Positions 11,891-23,901 of a stretch of DNA of 64,000 bases are shown here, piece by piece; the stretch's first letter is position 1, and each line of letters begins with the position of its first letter. Both the position numbers and the translations under genes were made by a program. The notes beneath the pieces were generated by a model. That model was not told the DNA's origin and did not search any database. It saw nothing but the letters and a program-made list of their open reading frames with translations. This DNA is from Triplophysa rosa. Taxonomy: Eukaryota; Chordata; Actinopteri; Cypriniformes; Nemacheilidae. The stretch lies in the NCBI RefSeq assembly GCF_024868665.1, contig NC_079913.1, forward strand, positions 14,157,518-14,221,517, written 5' to 3'.

Positions 11891-13860
11891 ACCTGGTGAG
11901 AGAAAGAGAGAGGGTTAGTGTTATTTAGTCATTTTACTCATTTGTCTGTCAAGTACTCACAGAACAGATGAGTTTTAAGTAGTTTTTTGAATGTTGTGAG
12001 AGATGTGGTTGACCGGACTGAGTTAGGAAGAATGTTCCACCAAGAAGGAGTTGTGAAGAAGAATGGGTGGGAAAGTGATTTACTGCCCTTTTGAGAAGGC
12101 AATACAAGACGCCGCTCGTTTGCTGAACGCAGGGTTCTTGATGGGGTGTAGGAGGGTGTGAAAGTATGCCGGAGCAGATCCAGTGATAGTCCTGTAGGCA
12201 AGCATTAGTGACTTGAATCTGATACGGACTTCAACCAAGCCCTTCACGTGAGCCCTCTTGGGCTGTTGGAAGACGAGGCGTGCTGCTGCATTCTGAACCA
12301 GCTGGAGTGGTTTGATAGCCTTTGCAGGAAGACCAGCAAGGAGAGAAGTGCAGTAGTCCAACCTTGAGATTACCAGGGCCTGGAGTTGTGCCGCATGCTC
12401 AGTGAGAAAGAGTCTAACCTTTCTAATGTTAAATAAGGCATATCTGCATGACCGCGTTGTCTTTGCAATGTGATAATTGAAGGACAGCTGTTTATCAAAT
12501 ATGACTCCGAGGTTCCTGGCTGTTTTGGAAGGAGTGATTGTGGTATTGCCAAATTGGATGGTGAGATCGTGTTGCACCGTGGGGTGTGCCGGAAACACGA
12601 GTAGTTCTGTCTTGGCAGGGTTCAGCTGTAGGTGATGCTCTTTCATCCAAGCTGAGATGTCTTCTAGGCAGTCTGCAATGCGAGCTGCTACAGTGGTATC
12701 GTCTGGGTGAAACGAAATGTAAATCTGGGTGTCGTCAGCATAACAGTGATATGAGAAGCCGTGTGCCCGTATGATGGGTCCCAATGATGTCGTGTAGATA
12801 GAAAAAAGCAGCGGTCCAAGCTTCAATCCCTGAGGGACCCCAGTGATCATGTGGTGAGCAGTGGACAGCGAGCCCCTCCATGACACCCTGAAGGATCTGC
12901 CGGAGAGGTAGGATTTGAACCAGCGGAGAAGAGTGCCTGAGATTCCTAGAGATGACAGGGTTGCTAGCAGTATTTGGTGATTGACAGTGTCAAATGCTGC
13001 AGATATGTAGGTCTAGCAGAATCAGGACCGATGATTTAGATTCCGCCTTGGCTAGCCGCAGTGCTTCTGTGACCGATAGCAGTGCAGTCTCAGTGGAGTG
13101 GTTCGTTTTGAAGCCATACTGCTTGTCATCCAGTAGTTTGTTCTGGGATAGGTAGGAAGACACCTGGTTGAAAACTGCCCTTTCAAGTGTTTTTGCAATA
13201 AATGAGAGGAGAGAGACAAGTCTGTAACTGTCGGTAGTAGAGGTCCAATGTGGGTTTCTTAAGTAGGGGCATGACCTGGGCCTGTTTGAATGTGGATGGA
13301 AAAGTGCCGGTGAGCAGGTAGGGTTGATGATGTGTGTGAGTGCTGATGTGTGTGAGTGCTGGTGTGAGTGTGCTGGATATGGCCTGAAGGAGATGGGAGG
13401 GGATTGGGTCAAGGGGACAGGTGGTGGGGTGGCTGGAGAGAAGTCTGGTGACTTCAGTGTCAGTCACTGGGGCGAAAGAGTTCAATGTTTGAAGTCAGGG
13501 TAGTGTGTACCGAGGTCTGATGTGCTGAGAATTGTTTGCTGATGGATGATGTTTTCTCAGTGAAAAAGTCCTCTGCAGTCAAAAATGAAGTGGGCGGGGG
13601 AGGAGGGGGGCAAAGAAGAGAGTTAAATGTCTTGAAAAGCTGCAGAGTGTTAGGTGCCTTGCTCACCTTGGTGGTATAGAAACATATTTTAGCTGTGGTA
13701 ACACTAGCAGAAAAAGAGGAGAGTAGTGACTGGTAGTCCCTTAGGTCAGCAGGATTCTTGGTCTTGCGCCATTTCCTTTCAGCAGCCCTGAGTGTACTCC
13801 GTTGTTCACAGAGGATGTCAGACAGCCAAGGGCAGGAGGGGATGGCGCGACCTGGTCTGG
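11891..13860 (-). pseudogene. Second L2-type LINE, broken ORF2
   Basis: Minus-strand reverse-transcriptase fragments lie in order but in several frames. 13183-13830 has the linker and N-terminal RT (CPLDPIPSHLL, MPLLKKPTL, then KQYGFKTNHSTETALL). 12080-12886 has [15 protein letters not shown] and SRLDYC. 11938-12201 has the C-terminus ([23 protein letters not shown]). The segment expected between the DL block and the GVPQG block is out of frame, and the LHWLP region near 12230 is damaged. The endonuclease half is absent, so this is a 5'-truncated, inactive copy. It belongs to a different L2 subfamily from the 7-11 kb copy, judging by wording. It abuts the DIRS-type element at about 13860. Confidence 0.8.
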
Positions 13861-13864
13861 AGGA

Positions 13865-14281
13865 CAGAGGACAAAGGTTATCTAGACAGGAGATTAACTA
13901 TTCCCTTACAGAAATATACAAAAATAATAATCTTCCAGCGCCTTCCCCTCCTGCCGCCGTCGAGCTGTGGGTAGGGAGGTCAAGTGGGGCTCCCTTTACG
14001 AGCTCCGCGGATGTTACGACGCCGGCGCAGTGCCTGTGCTCTCACAGACTGCCAGAGTCTCCAGTCTCTTACTCCGAGGAAAGTCTTCACCCTTCCCCCA
14101 AAGCACAAGCCATCATCTCTTTTGGTTGTGAGGAAGAGGATATCTTGTCCATGACCGCCTCTGACCCAGGCGACTGGTCAGAAAAGGCAGTGGACGAATC
14201 GGCTGCACCAGCTTCACTCGATCAGGAGCTTCTCCAGCTACTCACCGAGGCCGTGAGCGATATGGGCCTGGAATGGTCAGC
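13865..14281 (+). pseudogene. DIRS-type gag-like protein, N-terminal fragment
   Basis: The frame that runs to 14309 includes AIISFGCEEEDILSM, an acidic serine-rich stretch and DQELLQLLTEAVSDMGLEW, which resemble the N-terminal ORF of fish DIRS elements. The frame is interrupted at 14290 by a hAT-like insertion. After the insertion the text resumes with FFPELHEEITRSW at about 15640, as expected for the next part of the same ORF. Confidence 0.6.
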
Positions 14282-14289
14282 CCCAGAGC

Positions 14290-15562
14290 CAGTGGCGGAC
14301 TGGGAGTAAAAAGTGGCCCTGGACTTCTTCAGCAGGAGAGGCCCACAAAACCCAGCTCGCAACATAACATAACACAACAATGCACTGATGCACAAACATT
14401 CTATAGCACTATAATTCATAAATGTAAATGTTTTTTAAGACCTTTCATGCCACCTTGCAAGTCAATAAAACATTAAACAGTAAAGGCCAGTAACAAGGCT
14501 AAGCAACAAACAGAAATCAAAATGACATAAAAGCCTGCCTAAACATGTAAATTTAATATAAAGTATTTGTTGTAATATAAGGCAATGTATTTAATCTGAC
14601 CATGACATGGTGTGACTAGACTTTGCTTACAAATATTGTTTTAAATCTATTGAGCTATAAATTTCAAAATCAACATTTATACAAGTTTTAAAAAGTTAGT
14701 GTTTAGGATTTATAAATTGAGAAGAGAAAGAGAGGAGAGAAAACATTCATTATTTGGGCTTAATAAGTAAGTACCTTACTTATAAGCTTAATAAAAAGAG
14801 CTTAATAAGCTTTTTAAAACTATACATTGAATACAAATTTGACAGGAAAATTAAAAGTCATTTCATTGCCTGTGATGATAGTTCTGCAGTTTATTGAATT
14901 CTTCCATGCTAATAAAATGGACTATATACACAGTCATATCTTATGCCTGATATGCTATATCTTACCTGTTTCAGTCTGTCTTAAATTATGTGACAAACCA
15001 TTTTTCATTTTTCTAAGTTTTCAACAGCAAAACTCACAAACATTTTTATTGTAAAACTGTTGGCTTTGTTATGTTTGCCTTCTTACATCTCACTAAATGG
15101 TCATAATTCAAACTGAATCCCCACATTGGAGTTTGCGCATGTTAAGCGCCCGCCTACCGACAGTAAGTCCTGCCTCCTTCAATTTGATTGGCTGAAAGTT
15201 CTGTCTTCTTTAGTTTGATTGGCTGTATTCTGCATGCTCTCTGTAATTTGATTGACTGGAATTCTGTGAACCCGGTCTTTATTTAATTTGATTGGTCAAT
15301 CTTTTGACATTGACAAGCACTTGTTACCGCTGCTGCATTAAACCACTGGGACACAGAAATTACAACAGCCAGGGAAGGGAGGGCAGGACATTCGCAAGCA
15401 CAAACACACGCTCTTTTGTGCACGATCGACGCACTTATCCATCTGAATATAAAGAGATGTAATATTATGGCTTCTGACTTTTTGTACTGAGTGGGACGGC
15501 CCACATTTAACAGCAGCCCACCGGGAAAACTCCCGGTGCTCCAGATGGCCAGTCCGCCGCTG
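14290..15562. mobile_element. hAT-like non-autonomous element inside the DIRS element
   Basis: The ends are CAGTGGCGGACTGG (left) and CCAGTCCGCCGCTG (right), a terminal inverted repeat with one or two mismatches. The element is flanked by a perfect 8-bp direct repeat, CCCAGAGC, at 14282-14289 and 15563-15570. An 8-bp duplication with CAG...CTG ends is the hAT signature. The 1273-bp interior has no transposase frame. Removing it reconnects the DIRS gag-like sequence, which supports these boundaries. Confidence 0.88.
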
Positions 15563-15570
15563 CCCAGAGC

Positions 15571-17230
15571 AACCGGCTGGTAGGTGGATGGACGGCACTT
15601 ACCTCAGCGCAGGCCGCCACTCTGACACTCCACAGAGGCTGCAGCCGTTCTTTCCAGAGCTCCACGAGGAGATAACCCGGTCATGGCACTCCCCTCACTC
15701 AGCCCGTACCCGAGGGAACTCATCTCCTCACGGTGGTAGAAGGGGCGGACAAACATGGCTACTCCCAGTCACCACCTTTTGAGGAAGCCATCGCGGCGCA
15801 TCTCTGCTCGAGCGACTGGCACGCAGCCCTTGCCGCAGCAGTCTCTGATGCAACCTCTAATGAATTCCCTGAGCGTGTGGGCGTTGCTTCCGGCAGTTTC
15901 GAATTGGGTGGTAAATATTGTACAGAAAGGCATTGCTTATCAGTTCAAAGTGCTACCGTTCAGGCTCGCCCTAGCCCCTTGCACATTCAAAAAATGCAGC
16001 ACTCTCCCCCCTGAGACTCAGCAGGATGCACATTCTGAATTACCTCGACGATGGCTCACTGTCGCCCAATCGCAGGACACTTTAGAGGTTCACAGGTGCG
16101 AGCTCCTTGCCCATCTAGAGCACCTAGGCCTGTCAGTGAACATGCAGAAGAGCGTGTTGCAGCCTTGTCAGTCAATCACATTCTTAGGAAAAACTGTAGA
16201 CTTGCGATGATTGCGCGCTTGTCGTCGGAGACAATTCAAACCATTTTAAGCGTTCTGAATTCGATTGCGAGGAGCACTTTGGTTCCCCTGAAGATGTTTC
16301 AGTGGCCTCTCCAGCTGAGGGCGGCTGCAGCAGCTGTGTGCTGTCTAGGTCTGCTGCATATGAGACCGCTACAAATTTGGCTAAAGGGCCAAATCCCCCA
16401 AAGAGCATGGAGAGTGGGAATTGTATCGAGACGCTGTCGCCTTGGCTTAACATGAGTATGTATGAGCGAGGGATCAGTTTAGGCAGGGTGCTCAGACGCA
16501 AAGTGGTTACAACGGATGCGTCTCTGTCAGGCTGGGGGAGCTCTCTGCGATGGAAGACCAGCGTCCGGCATGTGGATGACCGCCTTGAAGCAGCAAACAT
16601 AAACTGCTTGGAGTGTGTGCGAAGCGATGTGTTTAGCACTTCAGCAATTTCTGCTATTCGTGAGAGACCATCACGTTCTCATACAGATGGACAGTTAAGC
16701 GGTGGTGGCTTACATCAATCGTCAGGGAGGTTCAGGCTGGCCCAGCGTCTTCTTTTCTCAGCTGGCCCAGCTTTTCTTGATCAAGGCAGTTCATGTACCT
16801 GGAGAATTGAACCGTGAAGCTGACATGCTCTCCAGAGGGGGCATTATACATGGAGAATGCAGGCTGCATCCTCTAACGGTAAAGATGATTTGTAGCCTCT
16901 TGGACAGCGGAGATCGACCTCTTCACTTCAGAAAAGAATACCCGCTGCCCGCTGTTTTTCTCTCTCACGAGCACTCCCCTGGAGGGAGATGCGCTATCGA
17001 GCAGCTGTCCCCGAGGTTAGTATGCATTCCCTCCCATGAAGCTATTGCCACTAGTGCTGCAGAAGATCAGGGAGGAGAGAGCCACCCTCTTTTTGGTGGT
17101 GCCGAAGTGGCCCAATCAGCCATGGTTTTTGTAGCTGGTGAACCTATCGACAGTCTGGCAGATTCCATTGAGGAGAGAACTCCTGTCCCAGGCAGGGGAC
17201 ACCATCTGGCACCCCAAGCAAAATACCACT
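15571..17230 (+). pseudogene. DIRS-type gag remainder, reverse transcriptase and RNase H
   Basis: Collinear fragments in several frames. FFPELHEEITRSW and FEEAIAAHLC are gag-like. The reverse transcriptase part has AYQFKVLPFRLALAP, ELPRRWLTVAQS and LGLSVNMQKSVLQP. The RNase H part has VVTTDASLSGWGSSL (about 16503-16547), VAYINRQGGSGW and VHVPGELNREADMLSRGG. A DIRS-like tail follows (ECRLHPLTVKMI to about 17220). The YLDD-type catalytic block (NYLDDGS at about 16033-16053) survives in a frame different from its neighbours. Clearly non-functional. Confidence 0.7.
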
Positions 17231-18331
17231 ACATTTCTCTCCACGCTTACTACCGGCAATGTTTCGATTGTATAAAATATAAATATTTTGCCTGTGATTA
17301 CAATACAACAGTCTTTAAGCATGAGGAAGCCGATGCCCACTTCTGCTTTGCATGAAACTTTAAAAACAATGTGCGCTAAATAATTAACCTGTCAATGTAA
17401 TGAATAAATGTGTGGCTGTGGATGCAGTCTCCACCCACTGTATTTTATTGTGTCATATTTAATTGGTTTACAAGAAAGGTTTTTAGGAGTGGCAATGTCA
17501 CAATGTCGTAAAGGCAGCACGCCTTTCGTGTATGCGTTTTACATGAAAATAGCTGTAATTATTTCCCAAAAAGGAAAAACTCATGTGAACTCTGTCAGGT
17601 AGTAATTATTCAAACGTAACCTCCATCAGTGTAAATGTATGAGACTGAAATGAGACTGAAAAGTGTCAGAGAACTGATCTGAATTCAGTGGTGTCTAAAT
17701 TCATGTTCTTATGGACCCGTCCCCAGGAGGTCTATATATGTCAGTTTTTTCAGTCAGTTGTAAAGTTCAGTGTATGTGGTTTGAATTTCGTCATGCTCAT
17801 GGAACACAGGACATTTTGGTGACAACCATAACTCACCATAGTATGGAAGAATGTTTATGCTGATCTCTTCCATACAATTGTTTAAAATGTGGATGATCAT
17901 TGCTGATAAAAATGTTATTTAATTGATTATTATTATTATTATAAGCCTCCAAAATTTATTAAAACGTTTAACTCAGCAAAACAATGTTGAGAACAGTGTT
18001 GTCTTGTTGAGAAAAAATATTTTATTGGTCTATAAATCTTGTGTGCACCACTTCCAGTATTTACATGCTGGATTGGTTTGTATTTTCATTTCAAATTCCT
18101 TTCTGAGTTAATACTGCAAAGATTAGATCAGGTGTTTTACAAACCAGTAAAGAAAGGCATTCAAACCTTAATCTTGTCTGTAATGAAGCAAATAGATTGT
18201 AGAAGAGATTAATGTTGTACTTCTTTCAGAATCACCCGATTGGATTTATGCATTATGATGTATTACATTCACAGTGTGAAAGGAGTTGTTAAAATGAAAC
18301 ATTAAAACTACCTGCCTAATTTTGTGCAGGT
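17231..18331. other. Intergenic, nothing recognised
   Basis: AT-rich sequence with a short (ATT)n run at about 17924-17942. No coding frame, RNA gene or transposon ends that I can support. Confidence 0.5.
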
Positions 18332-18339
18332 CCCCCTTG

Positions 18340-20073
18340 CAGTGTTGAAGTCTCGAGACTCGGACTCGGTCTTGAACTCGGTCTCGAAACCCTATTTTAA
18401 TGGTCTTGGTCTTGTCATGGACTTGTGTGCATTTTGACTCGGTCTCGACTCGTACTCGAACATGTTCGGAATTGGACTTATGCTCGAGTCCACTCGAGTC
18501 CCAGCAAAAATATTAAACACATGGAAAAGACATGCCTTTATGGGCCAAAAATGGAAGTTGTTTTTATAGCTTTTCATGGCATCTCCTGATTGTCTAATAT
18601 TGATGTCCAGTCTGTACAAAATAAAAACTGGTTGAAATTTTGAGTTTACACATGGAAATAAATTAAGTGAGACTGTTTTAAATAAACTGAGCTGAATGAT
18701 TTTAGTGCAGTAAGATAGCAAGCAACCATTGAATCAAGGTTAAAAAAGGATGATTTGTCAATGTGCATTGCATTGAATCAGTATCACTTTTGTACCTGCA
18801 AAAATCACCATTATTGTGATCTCTTTTAGCTTTAGTTGAGCTCTTGGCTCTTCTATTTTAATGTTAAATTGGGTTTCCTTCAGCCACAACTGTGTGTTAA
18901 AATAAATTAGTTGTAGCAAAGAGATGATTACTTCTGAATGGAAATGCATGCATTTTGAAATTGTTTAGATCACTGTTAATAATTGAGTTTGGTTTATTAA
19001 TGTGTCAGCTCTGTGGATCTGTAGTTTGATATACTGTGATTTTTTTAGGAATTAACATATTCACAATCTGTTAAACCACTTTAACACACAACTACATCAA
19101 GAAAATGCATATGAAACTCAACAATGGTGACAATCAACAAAAGAAAGCTTCATGCTGCAATGCATGCTGGGTGATCTGTTTATCTGAATTATTTTGACGA
19201 TTGTCATCATTGTTGAGGGTTGTATGATGAGGGATGATGTCAGTGAAATATGTTTGTTTATTTTCTCTCAATACTTGTGCATTGACTAGCCAGAGCACTC
19301 AGACCAGTCATCAATTGATCAATGTTTAAAACTAATACATTTTATTACAGCCTGACTATTTCCATGAGAACAACCCTAACTTTTGTAAAAGCATGTCACA
19401 GTGCACAAGTGTTTTTATAACACTATTACATGACCTGAACGAATTAATTTAACAAAAGTCAAGGATCAAGAGCCCAACTAAAGCAAACACTGATCATAAT
19501 AATGGTTATTATTGTGGGTACAAAACTCATTTCACAGAGTCTCATTTCATTTATTTCCATGTGAGAACTGAAAGTAGACTGATAAACAACCAGTTTTTAC
19601 ATTGTACCAAGGTCCCCTGTACGTCAATATCAGATGTTCAGAAAACGTAATAATGGGCCAATAAAAGGACGTCTTTTCAACATCGAAAGATGCAGAAAAG
19701 ATGTCTTTTGGACATATCTTTGGTCAGGGGGAAGTCATAATTGTAATAAAATTACCTTTACAACACTTACTATGTGGCCTTTTTTACCCTCAGCTAATAA
19801 TATTTTTAAACTAATATCAGTCTAAGTAAATAAAACAAGTGTACATGCCATGGTATATTTAATGCACTGAGCACTCTATGAGCTCGGTGCCAGTTTTATT
19901 CTTTCCACCAAACTTTTAACATATTCTTGAAGATTTCTATAGGTCTCGTCTCAGATCTCTTGTCCTAGGACTCGGACTCGACCCTCTCTGGACTCGGTCT
20001 TGACTCGAACTCGACCTACTCTGGACTCGGATTTGACTTGGACTCGAATGAGCTGGTCTTGACTACAACACTG
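18340..20073. mobile_element. hAT-like non-autonomous element with TCGAGACTCGG-type ends
   Basis: The left end is CAGTGTTGAAGTC and the right end read inward is CAGTGTTGTAGTC. A perfect 8-bp direct repeat, CCCCCTTG, flanks the element (18332-18339 and 20074-20081). Both subterminal regions are rich in ACTCGG and GACTCG repeats (18355-18490 and 19960-20060). No transposase frame remains in 1734 bp. Its core (about 19085-19500) is shared with the interior of the nest at 32.4-34.3 kb. Confidence 0.9.
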
Positions 20074-20081
20074 CCCCCTTG

Positions 20082-21268
20082 TGCTGCCAAATAGCTCTGA
20101 TGCAGAAAGACCTCTGAACACGTCTTGTAGTACCTGGCTATAAAACTGCTTCCACCACCCCGCCTTCCTCCTAAAGTGTATCCTGCTGCCATCTCTTCCC
20201 CAGGTAAACAACGCACATGCATGACATGACTGTTCACTTGCTGCCTACTCCCTGACAAGTGCCATTGCCGATATAATTAATGTAATTCACTTCACCTGTC
20301 AGTGGCTTTAATGTTGTGGCTGATTGAGTGGATATGTTATACATTTAAATTTTGGTTTAAAATGGTCCATAGCTACCTATACAAAATCGAGTAGAAAAAC
20401 TCAGACATACCTAAACAACCCCTGCAAAAACCATGTATTGAGGATATTTCACTGAGAATGTTTTAAAACAAAGTAGAAACTGCCCCCTTGTGGCAGATCT
20501 ATAATCACATCTATAGTCCCTGAACAGTGTTGGTGCCTCTGAGCTTGGCAGGATTTAAAAACTTTACATTTTGCTTTGTTAATAAAAAAATAAAAATAAA
20601 GGGAGAATCTGACGTCTTCAAAGTCAGCAATACAAGCAAATTAAATTTATAGGATAAGACTACGCATAAATAATCTCTTCTCCTAATTTTCCAAGTTTAT
20701 TATAGACTGGCATCTTGTTGAAACATAAGGGTTATGGGGCACAATAAAAAAAGTTGTATTTAGCCATATTATGACATCAAAAAAGCTCTTTAATATCCCA
20801 AAAGAAACAACAATCCAAAAGACCAACGAGAATGTGAAAAATACAGACAGAAATCAAATACAGTGTGAAAAAATACACGAGAAAATAGTCTACTACAGTA
20901 AACCACAGACAGGGCTAAAATGAGTAATTCTGAACAAAATGGATATGCAAAAATATCACAAAGACTGTCAAGATTCATTATATAAACTACAAAACACAAT
21001 TGGCTAGAACATGGCTTTTGAAAACACTGTTTGTACTTAATATGACAAAATTCAACAAAAATAAAATAAATGGGTTGGTCAACAGCTAAGCCATTTTCTG
21101 TAAATACACAGAGAAGTAAATAAACTAAAAAAGACGAATTAAATGGAAAAATTAAATGAACAAAACAACAAATAAATATAACGATCAGCACATTATAATC
21201 TTAATTTTTTCGGTTTAATGGGGGAAACACTCAGAAAATAACAGATTTAATTAATTGTTGCAGTTAAG
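20082..21268. other. Intergenic, including the likely 3' region of alg10
   Basis: No gene is seen. A stretch at about 20284-20330 (CACCTGTCAGTGGCTTTAA followed by GTTGTGGCTGATTGAG) resembles the end of a Tc1/mariner-like element. On the minus strand an AATAAA (20696-20701) lies 568 nt past the alg10 stop and could be its poly(A) signal. Confidence 0.4.
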
Positions 21269-23208
21269 TCACCACATGAATCTCTGTGCATCGGTACTGT
21301 CAGGCCACTTGAATGATTTGTATAGAAATATATATAGTGCAGCTGCATTAACTACTGTGTAAAGGCTGAACTCAAGCATGAGTCTGAACAGAGATGGTAG
21401 AGGGACATGTATGCGGTATAACAGATAGGGCAAAATAAAGTATCGAAACTCCAAAAGTTTCTGTGGAACGGTGGCCAGCACCAGACACACGCAGAATGCC
21501 AGATACCAAAACAATGACTTGTGCTTTAAAGTATCTAGAAAGTTCCACATTGCAAAGACATATCCAGGGATCAGCAGGAATGGAACAAGGTCATGTCTCT
21601 GGAAAATCCTTTTCCATACATAAAACGGATAATGTCTGTTGTCTGCGAGCAGGTATTTGTGAACAAATGTGAATTTCCAAATCAAAACCAAGAAGATGAT
21701 CATAAGTATGAGATAAGTTAAAGGTTGCTTGCGCAAGGACTGGAAAAACCTGACCACTCTTTGGTAACTCAGGGAGGTAGGGAGAGAGAATATGAGAGTA
21801 AATGACAAGAAGTAGAAAATCTGCGGAAAGTTCAGACAAGCTTCATGACTGCTTCGATCACCAACCACAATGCCATTGTTCAACACTATAAAAAACAGAA
21901 AACCAGCAGCTATGACCATATATGGCCATGTCGACAAAACCACAGATTTGATATTGTTAGCTGTTCTGACGAAATCCAACAGAAAACGTATAACTCTCAT
22001 TGCCCCACTGATGGTCAGTGGGACCTGGGAGAGTGATTTCTCATCTCGCTTCTTTGAGAGTTCAGTCCGCCAGCTTTCATCCAGTTTTTGTGCCACCACA
22101 GTGCCAGCGCAGAACGCCACCCAGATTATGTTGGTTTGGCGTAAGAGGATGGCACAAATGCCGAGCAGTGCTGCTGTTTTATGGCATCCGTACAGTGCCA
22201 TGAGGTACATGAACAGCGTGAAGAATGTAGAACCTGCGTCAGTGTAGTACAGGAACGTGAAGAAGTAGAGCACAGGAAATGTGGACAGAATCAGTGAGGA
22301 CAACATTCTGCGGGCTGCAAATTGGGACTAAAGAAAAAGAGATACTGAAATGAGAACAAGCGCATGACATTGAATGGTTAATTTGACCTTATTTCAATTT
22401 TAGATTTTTGTATTTATATATAACATTTTTTATAAATGGCAAATTGGTTATGATGGAAACAAATTGACAGAGACACAGAAATTTTAACAATGATTTTAAC
22501 GTTTCCACATCATGTGTGAGTATCCAATTAGATGTTATTTTATAAATAAATACAAAAATATGTATCTATTTTTTATTCTCATTCAATTTAAATGACTGCT
22601 ATCTTACTGAAAGATCAAAGTTGATCCATTGTTTTCTTCTCACGAAATACTTAGCAATACATCACTGTCACGCACCATTAGCATTATAAAGCAACACCTC
22701 ACATTTAAAGATTGATGAAGCCATTATCACATCGTTACAGTAAACATTAACTTAAATTAAGTTGAAATCAAAGACCTTAGGGTGCAGTCTGCAGATGATC
22801 AGATAGATGATATATAGATTCCCAGTGTTGAATAGCAGATTGATAAATCGCAGCATGGCAGTGGAGCAGACAACTTTGCCCTTTAGATCAGACAGCCACA
22901 CCACAGGCTTGATCAGACCCACTGATGCCAAATAGAGACCAGGGAGAGTGGTAATCATCGGATCCCACTGTTGACACATTAGACACAATAAAAATAGAAA
23001 CACAAACAAACTGACGAACAAAATCCGTCATTAAGCACCATACCTCATTAAACTTCCCTTCACAGTACTTCTGAGCTTGGGGGACATGGAATAACTCATC
23101 CATGTAAGGATCCCTCTGTTCCCGTGTGATTTTGGAGAACAAAAGGCATGATATTAGGATGTTTATGCTGCACAGAGCTGTGAATATGTGAAGCTCAAAT
23201 CTCTCCAT
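21269..23208 (-). CDS. alg10: Dol-P-Glc:Glc2Man9GlcNAc2-PP-Dol alpha-1,2-glucosyltransferase
   Basis: ALG10 adds the third and last glucose to the dolichol-linked N-glycan precursor in the ER lumen, using dolichyl-phosphate glucose. Three exons join in phase 0: 23044-23208, 22776-22967 and 21269-22327, giving 471 residues, close to the 473 I recall for the human protein. The start ATG at 23206-23208 precedes a hydrophobic segment. YMDELFH at residues 35-41 carries the conserved acidic pair of the first luminal loop, and RQTNIIW at 182-188 is another family block. Many hydrophobic segments follow, as expected for a multi-pass ER protein. The splice sites are standard GT-AG. It is divergent from tprkb. 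No damage is seen. Confidence 0.93.
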
Positions 23209-23901
23209 ACTGATTCAAACACACAGAAAACCTCGATCTTTTATAATACACGAGTAGAACCTATGAAGTGATTAAGAAATATCGCGCATTCCTACAGCTC
23301 AAAGATCAACTAGAGTAAAATAATTATAAAACAGCATACAGTAAATGTTCATTTTTTTCATCTTATGGTTCGTCACAAACTATAGTCCGTATGGAAACAT
23401 TGAACAGTTAAACAATAGTTCCGCGTCGATTTTGTCAGAGTAGTTAAAGGAATTTAATTCGCGTGTTTTAATATAGACGTTTTCTATTTAATAACAATGA
23501 TATGTTTCATAATTTAAAGTAAATTATTGATGCGTCATAAACGGAGATCATTTGGTAGCTATTAAACAAAAAATACAAAGTAAGGACATTATTTAGGTCC
23601 ATTTTACTTGACCAATTCCAGACTACTTCCGGGCTATTTGGTAACGCCCATTTATCTATTATTTATTTTGTATTTTTTCTTTAGTGGTCTTGGAGTTTTT
23701 AAAGTAAATGTTTTGACTGAAACTGTGTAACGTATGCATACTTTTATACACACACAAAAAGTTTAACATATGTCGGACTCGGACCATTTGCAACAGCATA
23801 TGATGGTGTCACATTATTTTAATTCCGTCTGTGGGCGGCACATGAAGTGTGTGTAGTTGAATCGTGTTTCGCTGTGAAAACAGTTAAGAATAATAATTAA
23901 A
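23209..23901. promoter_or_regulatory. Shared promoter region of alg10 and tprkb
   Basis: The 693 bp between the two start codons is the only upstream space for both genes, which point away from each other. It contains ACTTCCGG (23625-23632), an ETS/GABP-type site, and a CCAAT (23612-23616), both common in bidirectional housekeeping promoters. Transcription starts cannot be placed from sequence alone. Confidence 0.55.

Larger units (their letters stand above)
13865..17230 (+). mobile_element. DIRS-type retrotransposon remnant, split by a DNA transposon
   Basis: Plus-strand fragments are collinear with fish DIRS-type elements: a gag-like part (13865-14281), then after the insertion 14290-15562 more gag-like sequence (15571-15850), then reverse transcriptase and RNase H (15900-17230). 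No tyrosine recombinase is seen, so the 3' part of the element is missing. Frames are broken in several places. Identification is by motif recognition. Confidence 0.7.

Noticed and set aside
20790..21191. A 133-residue hydrophobic minus-strand ORF
   Set aside because: AT-rich sequence just past the alg10 stop yields Phe/Leu/Ile-rich frames by chance, and it is more likely the alg10 3' region.
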